Source: Deltaproteobacteria bacterium
GTDB lineage: Bacteria; Desulfobacterota; Syntrophia; Syntrophales; Smithellaceae
Assembly: GCA_017860985.1 (NCBI GenBank)
Contig: JAGFXG010000115.1
Location: forward strand, 1-5,339
DNA length: 5,339 nucleotides
Direction: 5' to 3'
Positions within the stretch are counted from its first letter, which is position 1. Each line of letters begins with the position of its first letter. Position numbers and translations under genes: made by a program. Below the pieces are notes generated by a model. That model made no database searches. It was not told the DNA's origin and was given only the letters and a program-made list of their open reading frames with translations. Positions 1 to 5,339 of the stretch are shown here, one piece after another.

Positions 1-1
1 A

Positions 2-85
2 AACACCGAGCCGCATTATATTTTTAAAGCAACCGTCAAAGAAAACACGGTCAGCAGCGGTCTTGTGGCTGTAGCAAAAATGTAA
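2..85 (+). CDS. 3' end of an upstream gene, possibly a hot-dog-fold acyl-ACP dehydratase or thioesterase (5'-truncated)
   Basis: An open frame enters from the left edge and ends at a TAA at 83-85, giving the last 27 residues of a protein. The tail includes YIFKATVKENTVSSGLVAVA and then KM. Alternating hydrophobic residues, a polar turn (KENTVSSG) and a second beta strand resemble the final two strands of hot-dog-fold proteins such as FabZ-like 3-hydroxyacyl-ACP dehydratases, and that role would fit the carrier protein and ketosynthases downstream. The fragment carries no catalytic residue, so the assignment is an inference from beta pattern and context; any small beta-rich protein could end this way. 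The stop lies 30 bases before the carrier-protein start on the same strand, so the two are probably co-transcribed. I am fairly sure it is coding and unsure of its function. Confidence 0.6.
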   Translation, partial: NTEPHYIFKATVKENTVSSGLVAVAKM

Positions 86-102
86 AAAGACAAAAAGGTG
101 AA

Positions 103-109
103 AAGGAGG
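103..109 (+). promoter_or_regulatory. Strong Shine-Dalgarno site that sets the carrier-protein start
   Basis: AAGGAGG is a full-strength ribosome binding site. It lies 6 bases before the ATG at 116. An upstream in-frame GTG at 98 would place this site inside the gene, and the ATG at 110 directly abuts it, so the ATG at 116 is the best start. Confidence 0.85.
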
Positions 110-115
110 ATGGGA

Positions 116-388
116 ATGCCTGAAAGTACGGTAACAAAGGGCATTGAGCGGCGTGTAGCGGAAATTATCATTGAAGAGCTTAAACTGGAAGATGTCACTC
201 CGGACACATTTAATCCGGAGATGGATCTGGTGGATGAACTGGGCATTGACAGTATGGATCTGGCAACCATCGCCCTTGTCTTACAGGATGAATACAAAAT
301 TGTCATTGACGAAGATGATTATCCCCGGTTAAAAACCGTGCGCCTTATTTGTGCGTATATAGAAGAAAAACTTGCCGTGAAGCATTGA
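116..388 (+). CDS. Acyl carrier protein
   Basis: This encodes a 90-residue discrete acyl carrier protein, a normal length for the type II family, acting in the cytoplasm as the thioester-bound shuttle for growing acyl chains. The attachment motif LGIDSMDLAT gives the phosphopantetheine serine at residue 46, preceded by the usual Leu-Gly-x-Asp and followed by an amphipathic helix II rich in acidic and hydrophobic residues. The C-terminal part (DEDDYPRLKTVRLICAYI) fits the helix III and IV region, where housekeeping proteins have a related acidic loop followed by a T-V helix. Start chosen by the Shine-Dalgarno site at 103-109. It sits 30 bases after the upstream gene and 21 bases before the first radical SAM gene. 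It is probably a pathway-dedicated carrier rather than the housekeeping AcpP, because it is embedded among radical SAM and ketosynthase genes and reads DSM rather than the more usual DSL. The family is clear; its dedicated role is inferred from context. Confidence 0.93.
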   Translation: MPESTVTKGIERRVAEIIIEELKLEDVTPDTFNPEMDLVDELGIDSMDLATIALVLQDEYKIVIDEDDYPRLKTVRLICAYIEEKLAVKH

Positions 389-409
389 TGCAGGCGTTGA
401 AGGATTCGA

Positions 410-1483
410 ATGACCATCTTAAACAAAACATCCGCGCGCTCAGAAAAAATGCGATTTTCCGACCTGTTAGCCATTCCGGGAATCAAGGCGCGCTGGGAGA
501 AGGTGCGGAAATATTTTTTCCTGCGCGAATCAACCTACGACATGAGCAACCGCTGTAACATTCGATGTGACGGCTGTTACTATTATGAAGGCGACAAGCA
601 GTTTGCCGCCGAAAATCTTAATGTTGAAGACTGGCGGCGGTTGATGAGGGCCGAAAAGTCGCGCGGCATCACCTATGTTGTTCTGGCAGGGGCTGAACCG
701 TCCCTTGTCCCGGAACTGCTCGAGGCCTGCTATGCCGAGATGCCGCTGGGGAGCATCGCGACTAATGGATTCAAAAAAATTCCGGAGTCGGTCGGCTACA
801 AAATTCATATCTCCGTCTGGGGCAATGATGATACCAGTCTTCGGGTTCGCCGGGCGAAAAATCTTCTGCTAAAACAAATCGAAAACTATTCGAACGATCC
901 ACGTGCGGTTTTTGTTTATACCTTCACGCGAGACAATATTGATGAAGTGCACGATGTGGCCGCCCGGCTGGCTGATGCCGGCTGCCGGATGACGTTTAAC
1001 GTTTTTTCTTCGCCCGTGGGATATCAGGGGCCCCTGAGACACGACGAAAAAACGCTGCGGCTCACCCGTGGAGCGATGATTGATCTGTTAAACCGGTACC
1101 CCCGGTATGTTCTTTTTTCGGTGTATAATGCAGTTGCACACACGTCGTCGGCGGGATTGCACGACTTGTACGGCTGCTCCTATCCCAGATGCAATCCGTC
1201 GCAGGATATCGGCCTGGGCCGATCCTTTCGTCAATACAGGACGGACTTGAACTGGGATCGTTCGGTGGCGTGCTGCGTCCCGGATACAGACTGTGCCGAT
1301 TGCCGGCATTATGCGGCCGGTTCGGCTGTGGTCACGGCGCGCCTGTATCGACATGTCAATGACCCGGACACGTTCAAATCCTGGCTGGACTATGTTGATA
1401 CCTATCTGGCCGTATGGGTGACGGGATATGACAAGGGAGAGAATCTCTGTGAACGTGTTATTCAGCCACCGGTTAAGGGATAA
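410..1483 (+). CDS. Radical SAM enzyme with C-terminal cysteine cluster (first of tandem pair)
   Basis: This 357-residue protein is a radical S-adenosylmethionine enzyme: it should bind a [4Fe-4S] cluster and cleave SAM to a 5'-deoxyadenosyl radical. The cluster motif CNIRCDGC gives Cys49, Cys53 and Cys56, followed by three tyrosines. LAGAEPSL (about 92-99) stands where family members have the SAM-contacting GGEP, with Ala replacing the second Gly. ATNG (about 117-120) and HISVWG (about 133-138) are further barrel strands. The C-terminal part has Cys256, Cys261, Cys288, Cys289, Cys295 and Cys298, resembling SPASM or twitch extensions that hold auxiliary clusters, although the spacing does not match one canonical family. 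The start is supported by AAGGA at 400-404, 5 bases upstream. It lies 21 bases after the carrier-protein gene and 44 bases before its paralogue, implying one transcript. The substrate is unknown; a carrier-bound acyl chain is an inference from neighbours. A peptide-modifying role is possible but no precursor peptide is visible. Confidence 0.9.
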   Translation: MTILNKTSARSEKMRFSDLLAIPGIKARWEKVRKYFFLRESTYDMSNRCNIRCDGCYYYEGDKQFAAENLNVEDWRRLMRAEKSRGITYVVLAGAEPSLVPELLEACYAEMPLGSIATNGFKKIPESVGYKIHISVWGNDDTSLRVRRAKNLLLKQIENYSNDPRAVFVYTFTRDNIDEVHDVAARLADAGCRMTFNVFSSPVGYQGPLRHDEKTLRLTRGAMIDLLNRYPRYVLFSVYNAVAHTSSAGLHDLYGCSYPRCNPSQDIGLGRSFRQYRTDLNWDRSVACCVPDTDCADCRHYAAGSAVVTARLYRHVNDPDTFKSWLDYVDTYLAVWVTGYDKGENLCERVIQPPVKG

Positions 1484-1527
1484 AGAATGCAATGGTGGAA
1501 TGTAATAAAAATTAAAGGCCTTGAATC

Positions 1528-2523
1528 ATGAAAACAGTCAGTAACTTGCTGGATCCTGTCTGGTATGAACGTTACAAGCGCATATCCAGCCTAAATATCC
1601 GCAGTTCAATATACGATGTGACCAACCGCTGCAATCTTCGCTGCAGGGGATGTTTCTTTTTTTCCTCCGGCGAAGATCTCGTGCAGGAAGAAACCGACCT
1701 GAAAAAGTGGGAAGCCTTTATTGACCGGGAAAAAACCCGCGGCGTGAACCTGGCAATTCTAATCGGAGGCGAGCCGACCCTGTGCATGGACCGCGTCGAA
1801 GCATTTTACAAACGCATTCCTTCCTATTGTGCAACGAATGGCCTGATTAAAGTGCCCCGCGATAGATTTCCCGACATGATGGTGGGCATTTCTCTCTGGG
1901 GCGGCGGTGAAGACGAAAAAATTCTTCGGGGCAAAGACACGTTTGCCATATCTAGCAGAAATTACGAAGGGGATCCCTATACTTACTATCTTTACACCGT
2001 GACCCCTAAACAGGTAGGGAGAATTGAGCCGGTCATTAAACGGATTGTGGACGTCGGTTTGAAAGTGCATCTTCAGCTTTTGTCCAATGATGAGGGTGTA
2101 GACGGCTTTCACTGGCGGGAGGGTGAGCTTCGTGATCTGCGTGTAGAAATGGACGAGATGCTGGAGAGGTATCCGCAGACGGTCATTTCCAGTAAATATT
2201 ACCATGAGGTGATTACCACAGGCATCATGCTGGGCCGCCGCTTCAGCTGGCGCGAATGTCCTTCAGTGACCGAATCGTTGGATAACCGGCAGCCGCCCGT
2301 GCGCCGCCTGATTCATTTTTACCGCTGGGCTGCCGATCTGAAAACGGTTCATCGCTGTTGCACGTCCGCCACGCGTGATTGTGCCACCTGCAAGGACGGC
2401 GCGGCTCACATGAGCTGGATCATGGTGAATAAACGCGATCATATCATTAGCACGCAAGATCTGCAGAACTGGATTGAAGTGTACGAGATGTTCGCCAAGC
2501 TCTACCGGCTGATTCCATGGTAA
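1528..2523 (+). CDS. Radical SAM enzyme with C-terminal cysteine cluster (second of tandem pair)
   Basis: This 331-residue radical SAM protein is a diverged paralogue of the preceding gene product. The cluster motif CNLRCRGC gives Cys35, Cys39 and Cys42, followed by three phenylalanines. LIGGEPTL (about 78-85) is a canonical SAM-contacting motif, and CATNGLIKVP and GISLWGGG match the equivalent segments of the neighbour. The C-terminal half carries Cys244, then CC at 277-278 and Cys285 and Cys288 (CX2C), aligning with Cys261, CC288-289, Cys295 and Cys298 of the first enzyme, so a shared auxiliary iron-sulfur site is likely. The N-terminal segment before the motif is shorter than in the neighbour by 14 residues. 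Start: ATG preceded by AAAGG at 1514-1518 with a 9-base spacer. It is the last gene of the first block, with 218 bases to the next gene. The two enzymes have diverged strongly and keep only motif-level similarity in many stretches, which suggests successive steps or a heteromer rather than redundancy. Substrate unknown. Confidence 0.9.
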   Translation: MKTVSNLLDPVWYERYKRISSLNIRSSIYDVTNRCNLRCRGCFFFSSGEDLVQEETDLKKWEAFIDREKTRGVNLAILIGGEPTLCMDRVEAFYKRIPSYCATNGLIKVPRDRFPDMMVGISLWGGGEDEKILRGKDTFAISSRNYEGDPYTYYLYTVTPKQVGRIEPVIKRIVDVGLKVHLQLLSNDEGVDGFHWREGELRDLRVEMDEMLERYPQTVISSKYYHEVITTGIMLGRRFSWRECPSVTESLDNRQPPVRRLIHFYRWAADLKTVHRCCTSATRDCATCKDGAAHMSWIMVNKRDHIISTQDLQNWIEVYEMFAKLYRLIPW

Positions 2524-2526
2524 GTT

Positions 2527-2588
2527 TTAGCCTATTAGACTGTAGGCTATTATGCTGTTAGGCTGTTAGACTGCAGGCTGTTAGCCTT
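2527..2588 (+). repeat. Degenerate 7-8-base tandem repeat, consensus TTAGGCTG
   Basis: Eight consecutive units can be read starting four bases after the radical SAM stop codon: TTAGCCTA, TTAGACTG, TAGGCTA, TTATGCTG, TTAGGCTG, TTAGACTG, CAGGCTG and TTAGCCTT. Two units (2535-2542 and 2566-2573) are identical. Because some units read GGCT and others AGCC, the array also contains inverted repeats: TAGCCTA/TAGGCTA, and AGGCT-GTT-AGCCT at 2575-2587. It does not look coding. Its role is unknown; it may be slippage-generated filler or act as an RNA structure behind the upstream operon. Confidence 0.65.
2528..2549 (+). other. Inverted repeat / potential stem-loop inside the tandem repeat
   Basis: TAGCCTA (2528-2534) and TAGGCTA (2543-2549) are perfect 7-base inverted repeats around an 8-base loop. 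The stem is AT-containing and no T-tract follows at once, so it is not a classic terminator. It could stabilise the 3' end of the upstream message, or be a by-product of the repeat. Confidence 0.4.
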
Positions 2589-2598
2589 TAGATAGCCT

Positions 2599-2624
2599 TG
2601 CCTCCATCACAGGCATCCTTTTTT
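2599..2624 (+). terminator. Weak candidate Rho-independent terminator
   Basis: TGCCT (2599-2603) can pair with AGGCA (2611-2615) around a 7-base loop, followed after three bases by six T residues at 2619-2624. Position, behind the radical SAM block and before an AT-rich region, suits a terminator. The stem is only 5 base pairs, shorter than usual, so this is tentative. Confidence 0.35.
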
Positions 2625-2651
2625 ATCTTTAAATAATCAAAAAAATTATAA

Positions 2652-2683
2652 TTGATATTTTTAGAAAGCTCTTGCATGATAAT
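2652..2683 (+). promoter_or_regulatory. Weak sigma70-like promoter candidate for the ketosynthase block
   Basis: TTGATA (2652-2657) and GATAAT (2678-2683) resemble -35 and -10 boxes, but the 20-base spacer is longer than the usual 16-18, and no extended -10 TG is present. The surrounding AT-rich run (about 2620-2665) and the location 59 bases before the ketosynthase start make promoter activity plausible but unproven. Confidence 0.25.
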
Positions 2684-2724
2684 CCACCCGATCGCAGAGG
2701 GATTAATTTCCGGTGAAGCATGAA

Positions 2725-2731
2725 AAGAGGG
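2725..2731 (+). promoter_or_regulatory. Ribosome binding site deciding a GTG start
   Basis: AAGAGGG lies 10 bases before GTG at 2742 (13 before the following TTG at 2745). No ATG is available near the N-terminus in this frame, and the residues right after the GTG already match the first strand of FabF-type enzymes, so a non-ATG start must be used. Confidence 0.6.
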
Positions 2732-2741
2732 TGAATACAAC

Positions 2742-3989
2742 GTGTTGAAAAAAACGTTCATACTGGGCTATGACGCTGTTTCTTCCCTGGGAACGGATCT
2801 GGAAAGTCAGTGGCGGCGAGCTGTTCAGGGCGAGAGCGGTATCGGGCCGCTGACGCGATTTCCCCTGACCGCTGATTTTCCCGTGCGAGTGGCCGGTCAG
2901 GTGGGCGAAGTGGATATCAGACCCTATCCGTTTTTACAGCCTCGCGAAATGGCGCACTGGACGTCGCCGATTTACCAGTACGCCCTGCTGGTGGTTCATC
3001 GGGCGCTGAAGATGAGCGGGGTGGAAATCACCGCCGACATCGCGCCGCGTGTGGCCGTCACGTTCAGTTCCGCCGTTGGCGGCTTGGATGCGGTTTTAAA
3101 AGCTGACCGCCAGATGATTGCAGATAACAAATTGCCGCATCCCTTTTCCAATCCCAATTCCTGCATCAACATGGTCGGCGGAAAGGTTTCCATCCTGACC
3201 AAAGCTACCGGTCCCATCAGTTCCACGATTACGGCCTGTGCCACCGGTGTGACATCCATGATCATCGGCGACATGATGCTCAAACTCGGTCTGGCGGATG
3301 TGGTCATTGCCGGAGCGGTGGATTGTCCGCTGCTGGAGCCCATTCTGGCGGGTTTTGTCACCATGAACGGCGCTTATCGTCCGAAAGAAGGTCAACCCGA
3401 AGAGCCCCCCGAAAAAACCAGCCGTCCTTTTTCGGTAAACCGAAGAGGCTTTGTGGTGTCTGAAGGGGCAGGCTGCATCATTCTGGCAACGGATGAATTT
3501 GTGCGCACCCACGGACTTGACGCAAGGATAGAAATGGCCGGTTCGGCAATGACGTCGGATGCCAGCCATTTTGTGGCGCCCAATCTCTCTACCGTGCAAA
3601 GATGTATTGACCTTTCGATTGCCAGCGCCGGTCTCCAGACGCAGGATATTGATGCCGTCAATGCTCACGCGACTTCAACAAAAATCGGCGACAAAGTGGA
3701 AGCGGATGCGCTCGTCAATGTATTCGGCCAAAAAACACCGCCCACATCAGCCAATAAATCGCAGCTGGGTCATGCGATGGGCGCGTCATCCGCCATCGAG
3801 GCGATCCTGGCCATGCAGGGAATGCTTCAAAATACCCTGCTTCCGACCATTAACGTTGAACCTGATCCGGCGATTCCCATTGATTGTGTCTCTGAAGGCA
3901 CCCGGAGTTTGCAGCAGGAATTTGTTCTGAAAAATGCCTTTGGTTTCGGTGGCTGCAATTCCTGTTTGATCTTAAAACGGATAGCCTGA
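2742..3989 (+). CDS. FabF-type beta-ketoacyl-ACP synthase (first of tandem pair)
   Basis: This 415-residue thiolase-fold condensing enzyme has the usual length of FabF/KAS II proteins. It should accept an acyl chain on its cysteine and condense it with a malonyl-ACP-type extender. The catalytic set is complete: Cys166 in TACATG, His309 in NAHATST, Lys339 in NKSQLGH and His344 in the same motif. The C-terminal glycine-rich loop reads NAFGFGGCNS. Two positions differ from typical FabF: Ala310 where HGTST has Gly, and Cys where GFGGTN has Thr. The loop between the MN of residues 208-209 and SRPF at 228-231 is about five residues longer than in E. coli FabF and rich in Pro and Glu. Start is GTG at 2742, set by the site at 2725-2731. 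It opens the second block, 17 bases ahead of its paralogue. Because the active-site Cys is present, it is not a chain-length factor. Substrate chain is unknown; a dedicated pathway is inferred from the neighbours. Confidence 0.93.
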   Translation: MLKKTFILGYDAVSSLGTDLESQWRRAVQGESGIGPLTRFPLTADFPVRVAGQVGEVDIRPYPFLQPREMAHWTSPIYQYALLVVHRALKMSGVEITADIAPRVAVTFSSAVGGLDAVLKADRQMIADNKLPHPFSNPNSCINMVGGKVSILTKATGPISSTITACATGVTSMIIGDMMLKLGLADVVIAGAVDCPLLEPILAGFVTMNGAYRPKEGQPEEPPEKTSRPFSVNRRGFVVSEGAGCIILATDEFVRTHGLDARIEMAGSAMTSDASHFVAPNLSTVQRCIDLSIASAGLQTQDIDAVNAHATSTKIGDKVEADALVNVFGQKTPPTSANKSQLGHAMGASSAIEAILAMQGMLQNTLLPTINVEPDPAIPIDCVSEGTRSLQQEFVLKNAFGFGGCNSCLILKRIA

Positions 3990-4006
3990 CGAATGGAATA
4001 TAGATT

Positions 4007-5272
4007 ATGAAACCTCCCAAAAATCGCAGAGTATTTGTTGTCGGTTATGGCGCGGCAACCCCGCTGGGCAGTACGTTCGCAAAAACCTGGCAGCGTGCCG
4101 TGAAAGGTGAGGCGGGTTTTCGGAAGGTGACACGCTGCAAGGTCGAATCAGACTGTGATATTGTCGGCGAGATACCCGACTGGTTTCCCCTCGAGCTTGA
4201 TTTTACCGACGCGAAGGAAGTGTATAACTGGAACGCGGCGTTTGTCATTCTGACGATGGAGGTTTGCAAGGCGGCGTTGGAGAACGCGGGCATCAACATG
4301 GATGATCACATCGCGCCGAGAATGGCCTGCCTGATCGGATCGGCGCTCAACGGGACGGATGCGTTTCGCGTGGCCATGCACGATCTGGAACATCGGGGGC
4401 CTTTGAGGGTGAGCCCGTATCTGCTGCCGAATTTGTGCGCCAATCTGCCGTCCGGGAAAGCCGGTATGCTTCTGAAATTCACCGGCCCGATATTTTCGCC
4501 GCAGGGTGCCTGCGCTTCCGGCAATCATGCCATCGGCATCGGTGCGCGCATGATACGCGACGGGGATTGCGACTTTGTCCTGGCGGGAGGGGCGGATGCG
4601 CCGATTCTGCCGGAGTTGATTCAAGGGTTTGCCAATATGAATGCCACGATCAAGGTTCATCCCGGGGACCGTGCATACAACGATCACACACAGGTGTCCC
4701 GTCCTTTCAGCATTGACCGGAAGGGTTTTGTTCTTTCGGAGGGCGCGGGGGTTGTCGTTCTGGCGGCGGAAGAGGTCATAAAAGCGCACGGACTGATGCC
4801 GCGTGCCGAGGTGCTGGGCGTAGGATGGACATCCGATGCTTATCATTACACGAGTCCTAACCCGCACACCATTGTCCGGGCGATCAGGGAAACCATTGAA
4901 GATGCAGGTCTTGAGCCGGCGGATATTCGCTACATCAACGCTCACGGCACATCCACACCCAAAGGAGACAAGACGGAAATTAAGTGTCTGCGGGAAGTGT
5001 TCGGCAGGAACATCGAAAAGATTCCCGTATCGTCCAATAAGTCGCAATTGGGCCACACCCTGGGGGCCACAGCCGCCATTGAGGCGGCTCTGACGATTGA
5101 AGGAATGCGGGAGGGTATTATTCTTCCCACAATCAACCATATCCCGGATCCGGAATTGTCCGATATTGATGTGGTGCCGAACATTACCCGCAGGCAGAAA
5201 TATGAAATGGCGCTGTCCAACGCGTTTGGCTTTGGCGGAACAAACTGCTGCGTGATCTTTAGAGGAGTGTAA
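4007..5272 (+). CDS. FabF-type beta-ketoacyl-ACP synthase (second of tandem pair)
   Basis: This 421-residue enzyme belongs to the same condensing family and is a diverged paralogue of the preceding gene product. The catalytic set is intact: Cys169 in GACASG, His313 in NAHGTST, Lys345 and His350 in NKSQLGH; the C-terminal loop is NAFGFGGTN, closer to standard FabF than its neighbour. Both paralogues share a lengthened loop before SRPFS (here about residues 211-230), the DxPxLxxxIxxGF segment after the active-site helix, and a Cys (144 here, 141 in the neighbour) where E. coli FabF has Ile in a segment near the dimer interface. The start is ATG with only a weak GGA at 3995-3997, 17 bases after the previous stop, so translational coupling is likely. 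One base separates its stop from the next ATG. Two active ketosynthases could work as separate elongation or initiation steps, or as a heterodimer; the sequence cannot decide. Confidence 0.94.
   Translation: MKPPKNRRVFVVGYGAATPLGSTFAKTWQRAVKGEAGFRKVTRCKVESDCDIVGEIPDWFPLELDFTDAKEVYNWNAAFVILTMEVCKAALENAGINMDDHIAPRMACLIGSALNGTDAFRVAMHDLEHRGPLRVSPYLLPNLCANLPSGKAGMLLKFTGPIFSPQGACASGNHAIGIGARMIRDGDCDFVLAGGADAPILPELIQGFANMNATIKVHPGDRAYNDHTQVSRPFSIDRKGFVLSEGAGVVVLAAEEVIKAHGLMPRAEVLGVGWTSDAYHYTSPNPHTIVRAIRETIEDAGLEPADIRYINAHGTSTPKGDKTEIKCLREVFGRNIEKIPVSSNKSQLGHTLGATAAIEAALTIEGMREGIILPTINHIPDPELSDIDVVPNITRRQKYEMALSNAFGFGGTNCCVIFRGV
5261..5267 (+). promoter_or_regulatory. Ribosome binding site inside the end of the ketosynthase gene
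   Basis: AGAGGAG lies within the last codons of the second ketosynthase and 6 bases before the ATG at 5274. Its good match and spacing show that the short reading frame running off the right edge is a real gene start, probably translationally coupled. Confidence 0.75.
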
Positions 5273-5273
5273 C

Positions 5274-5339
5274 ATGAAACCAAAACCCTTTGTTCCCGAG
5301 ATATACAAACATGATGAGAAGTATGTCCGGGATCAAACC
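5274..5339 (+). CDS. Start of an unidentified downstream gene (3'-truncated)
   Basis: ATG at 5274 opens a frame that runs without a stop to the window edge, giving 22 residues that begin MKPKPFVPEIYKHDEKYVRD. The strong AGAGGAG site 6 bases upstream and the 1-base gap to the ketosynthase stop make it almost certainly a gene of the same operon. The visible residues are polar and charged with no signal peptide, membrane segment or nucleotide-binding motif, and I do not recognise a family. A soluble enzyme of the same pathway is the natural guess from context only. Confidence 0.75.
   Translation, partial: MKPKPFVPEIYKHDEKYVRDQT

Noticed and set aside
98..115. Six-residue N-terminal extension of the carrier protein from GTG at 98
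   Set aside because: The strong AAGGAGG at 103-109 would lie inside the coding region; its spacing points to ATG at 116.
349..558. 69-codon + strand frame bridging the carrier-protein and radical SAM genes, considered as a small peptide precursor for the radical SAM enzymes
   Set aside because: It overlaps both real genes in another frame, its start has no good ribosome binding site, and it lacks a leader/core appearance.
1088..1492. 134-codon open frame on the - strand
   Set aside because: Antisense to the cysteine-rich end of the first radical SAM gene; no family features.
2527..2588. CRISPR array or insertion-sequence end
   Set aside because: Units are only 7-8 bases with no spacers, no Cas or transposase gene is present, and no target-site duplication is visible.
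3096..3668. 190-codon open frame on the - strand
   Set aside because: Antisense to the first ketosynthase core, low-complexity His/Gly/Thr composition, no credible ribosome binding site or domain.
2742..5272. Active ketosynthase plus chain-length-factor pair, as in type II aromatic polyketide clusters
   Set aside because: Both proteins keep the nucleophilic Cys and both His residues, so neither fits a chain-length factor.
4148..5308. Long open frame of 386 codons on the - strand
   Set aside because: It lies opposite the second ketosynthase, whose motifs and catalytic residues are intact. The antisense translation is rich in Arg, His and Gly with no recognisable domain, typical of a shadow frame in GC-rich coding DNA.

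Overview
This window holds part of a bacterial type II (dissociated) fatty-acid-synthase-like gene cluster, with every gene on the + strand. In order it contains: the 3' end of a short beta-rich protein, possibly a hot-dog-fold dehydratase or thioesterase; a discrete acyl carrier protein; two tandem, diverged radical SAM enzymes; a 218-base intergenic gap; two tandem, diverged FabF-type beta-ketoacyl-ACP synthases; and the first 22 codons of a further gene whose product I do not recognise. The moderate GC content, strong Shine-Dalgarno sites, CX3CX2C iron-sulfur enzymes and short repetitive filler in the gap would suit an anaerobic Gram-negative bacterium such as a member of the Desulfobacterota or an environmental relative. 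That assignment is an inference from style and gene content, not from any taxonomic marker.

Layout. Bases 1-2523 carry one tightly packed block (gaps of 30, 21 and 44 bases): the truncated upstream gene, the carrier protein and both radical SAM genes. Bases 2524-2741 are non-coding. They hold a degenerate 7-8-base tandem repeat containing short inverted repeats, a weak terminator-like hairpin with a T-tract, an AT-rich stretch with a weak promoter-like pair, and the ribosome binding site of the next gene. Bases 2742-5339 form a second block with gaps of 17 bases and 1 base: the two ketosynthases and the start of the next gene.

How the genes may work together. The carrier protein has an intact phosphopantetheine serine in a DSM context. 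Both ketosynthases keep the Cys-His-His catalytic set, so neither looks like an inactive chain-length factor, and both could condense carrier-bound acyl chains. The radical SAM proteins keep the cluster-binding CX3CX2C motif and share a C-terminal cysteine constellation (C, CC, CX2C) suggesting an auxiliary iron-sulfur cluster. The simplest reading is a dedicated pathway that builds an unusual acyl chain on its own carrier protein and modifies it by radical chemistry. The combination of carrier protein, FabF-like enzymes and radical SAM enzymes recalls the candidate ladderane-lipid gene sets proposed for anammox bacteria. The window alone cannot show what the product is, and genes outside it are clearly part of the cluster.
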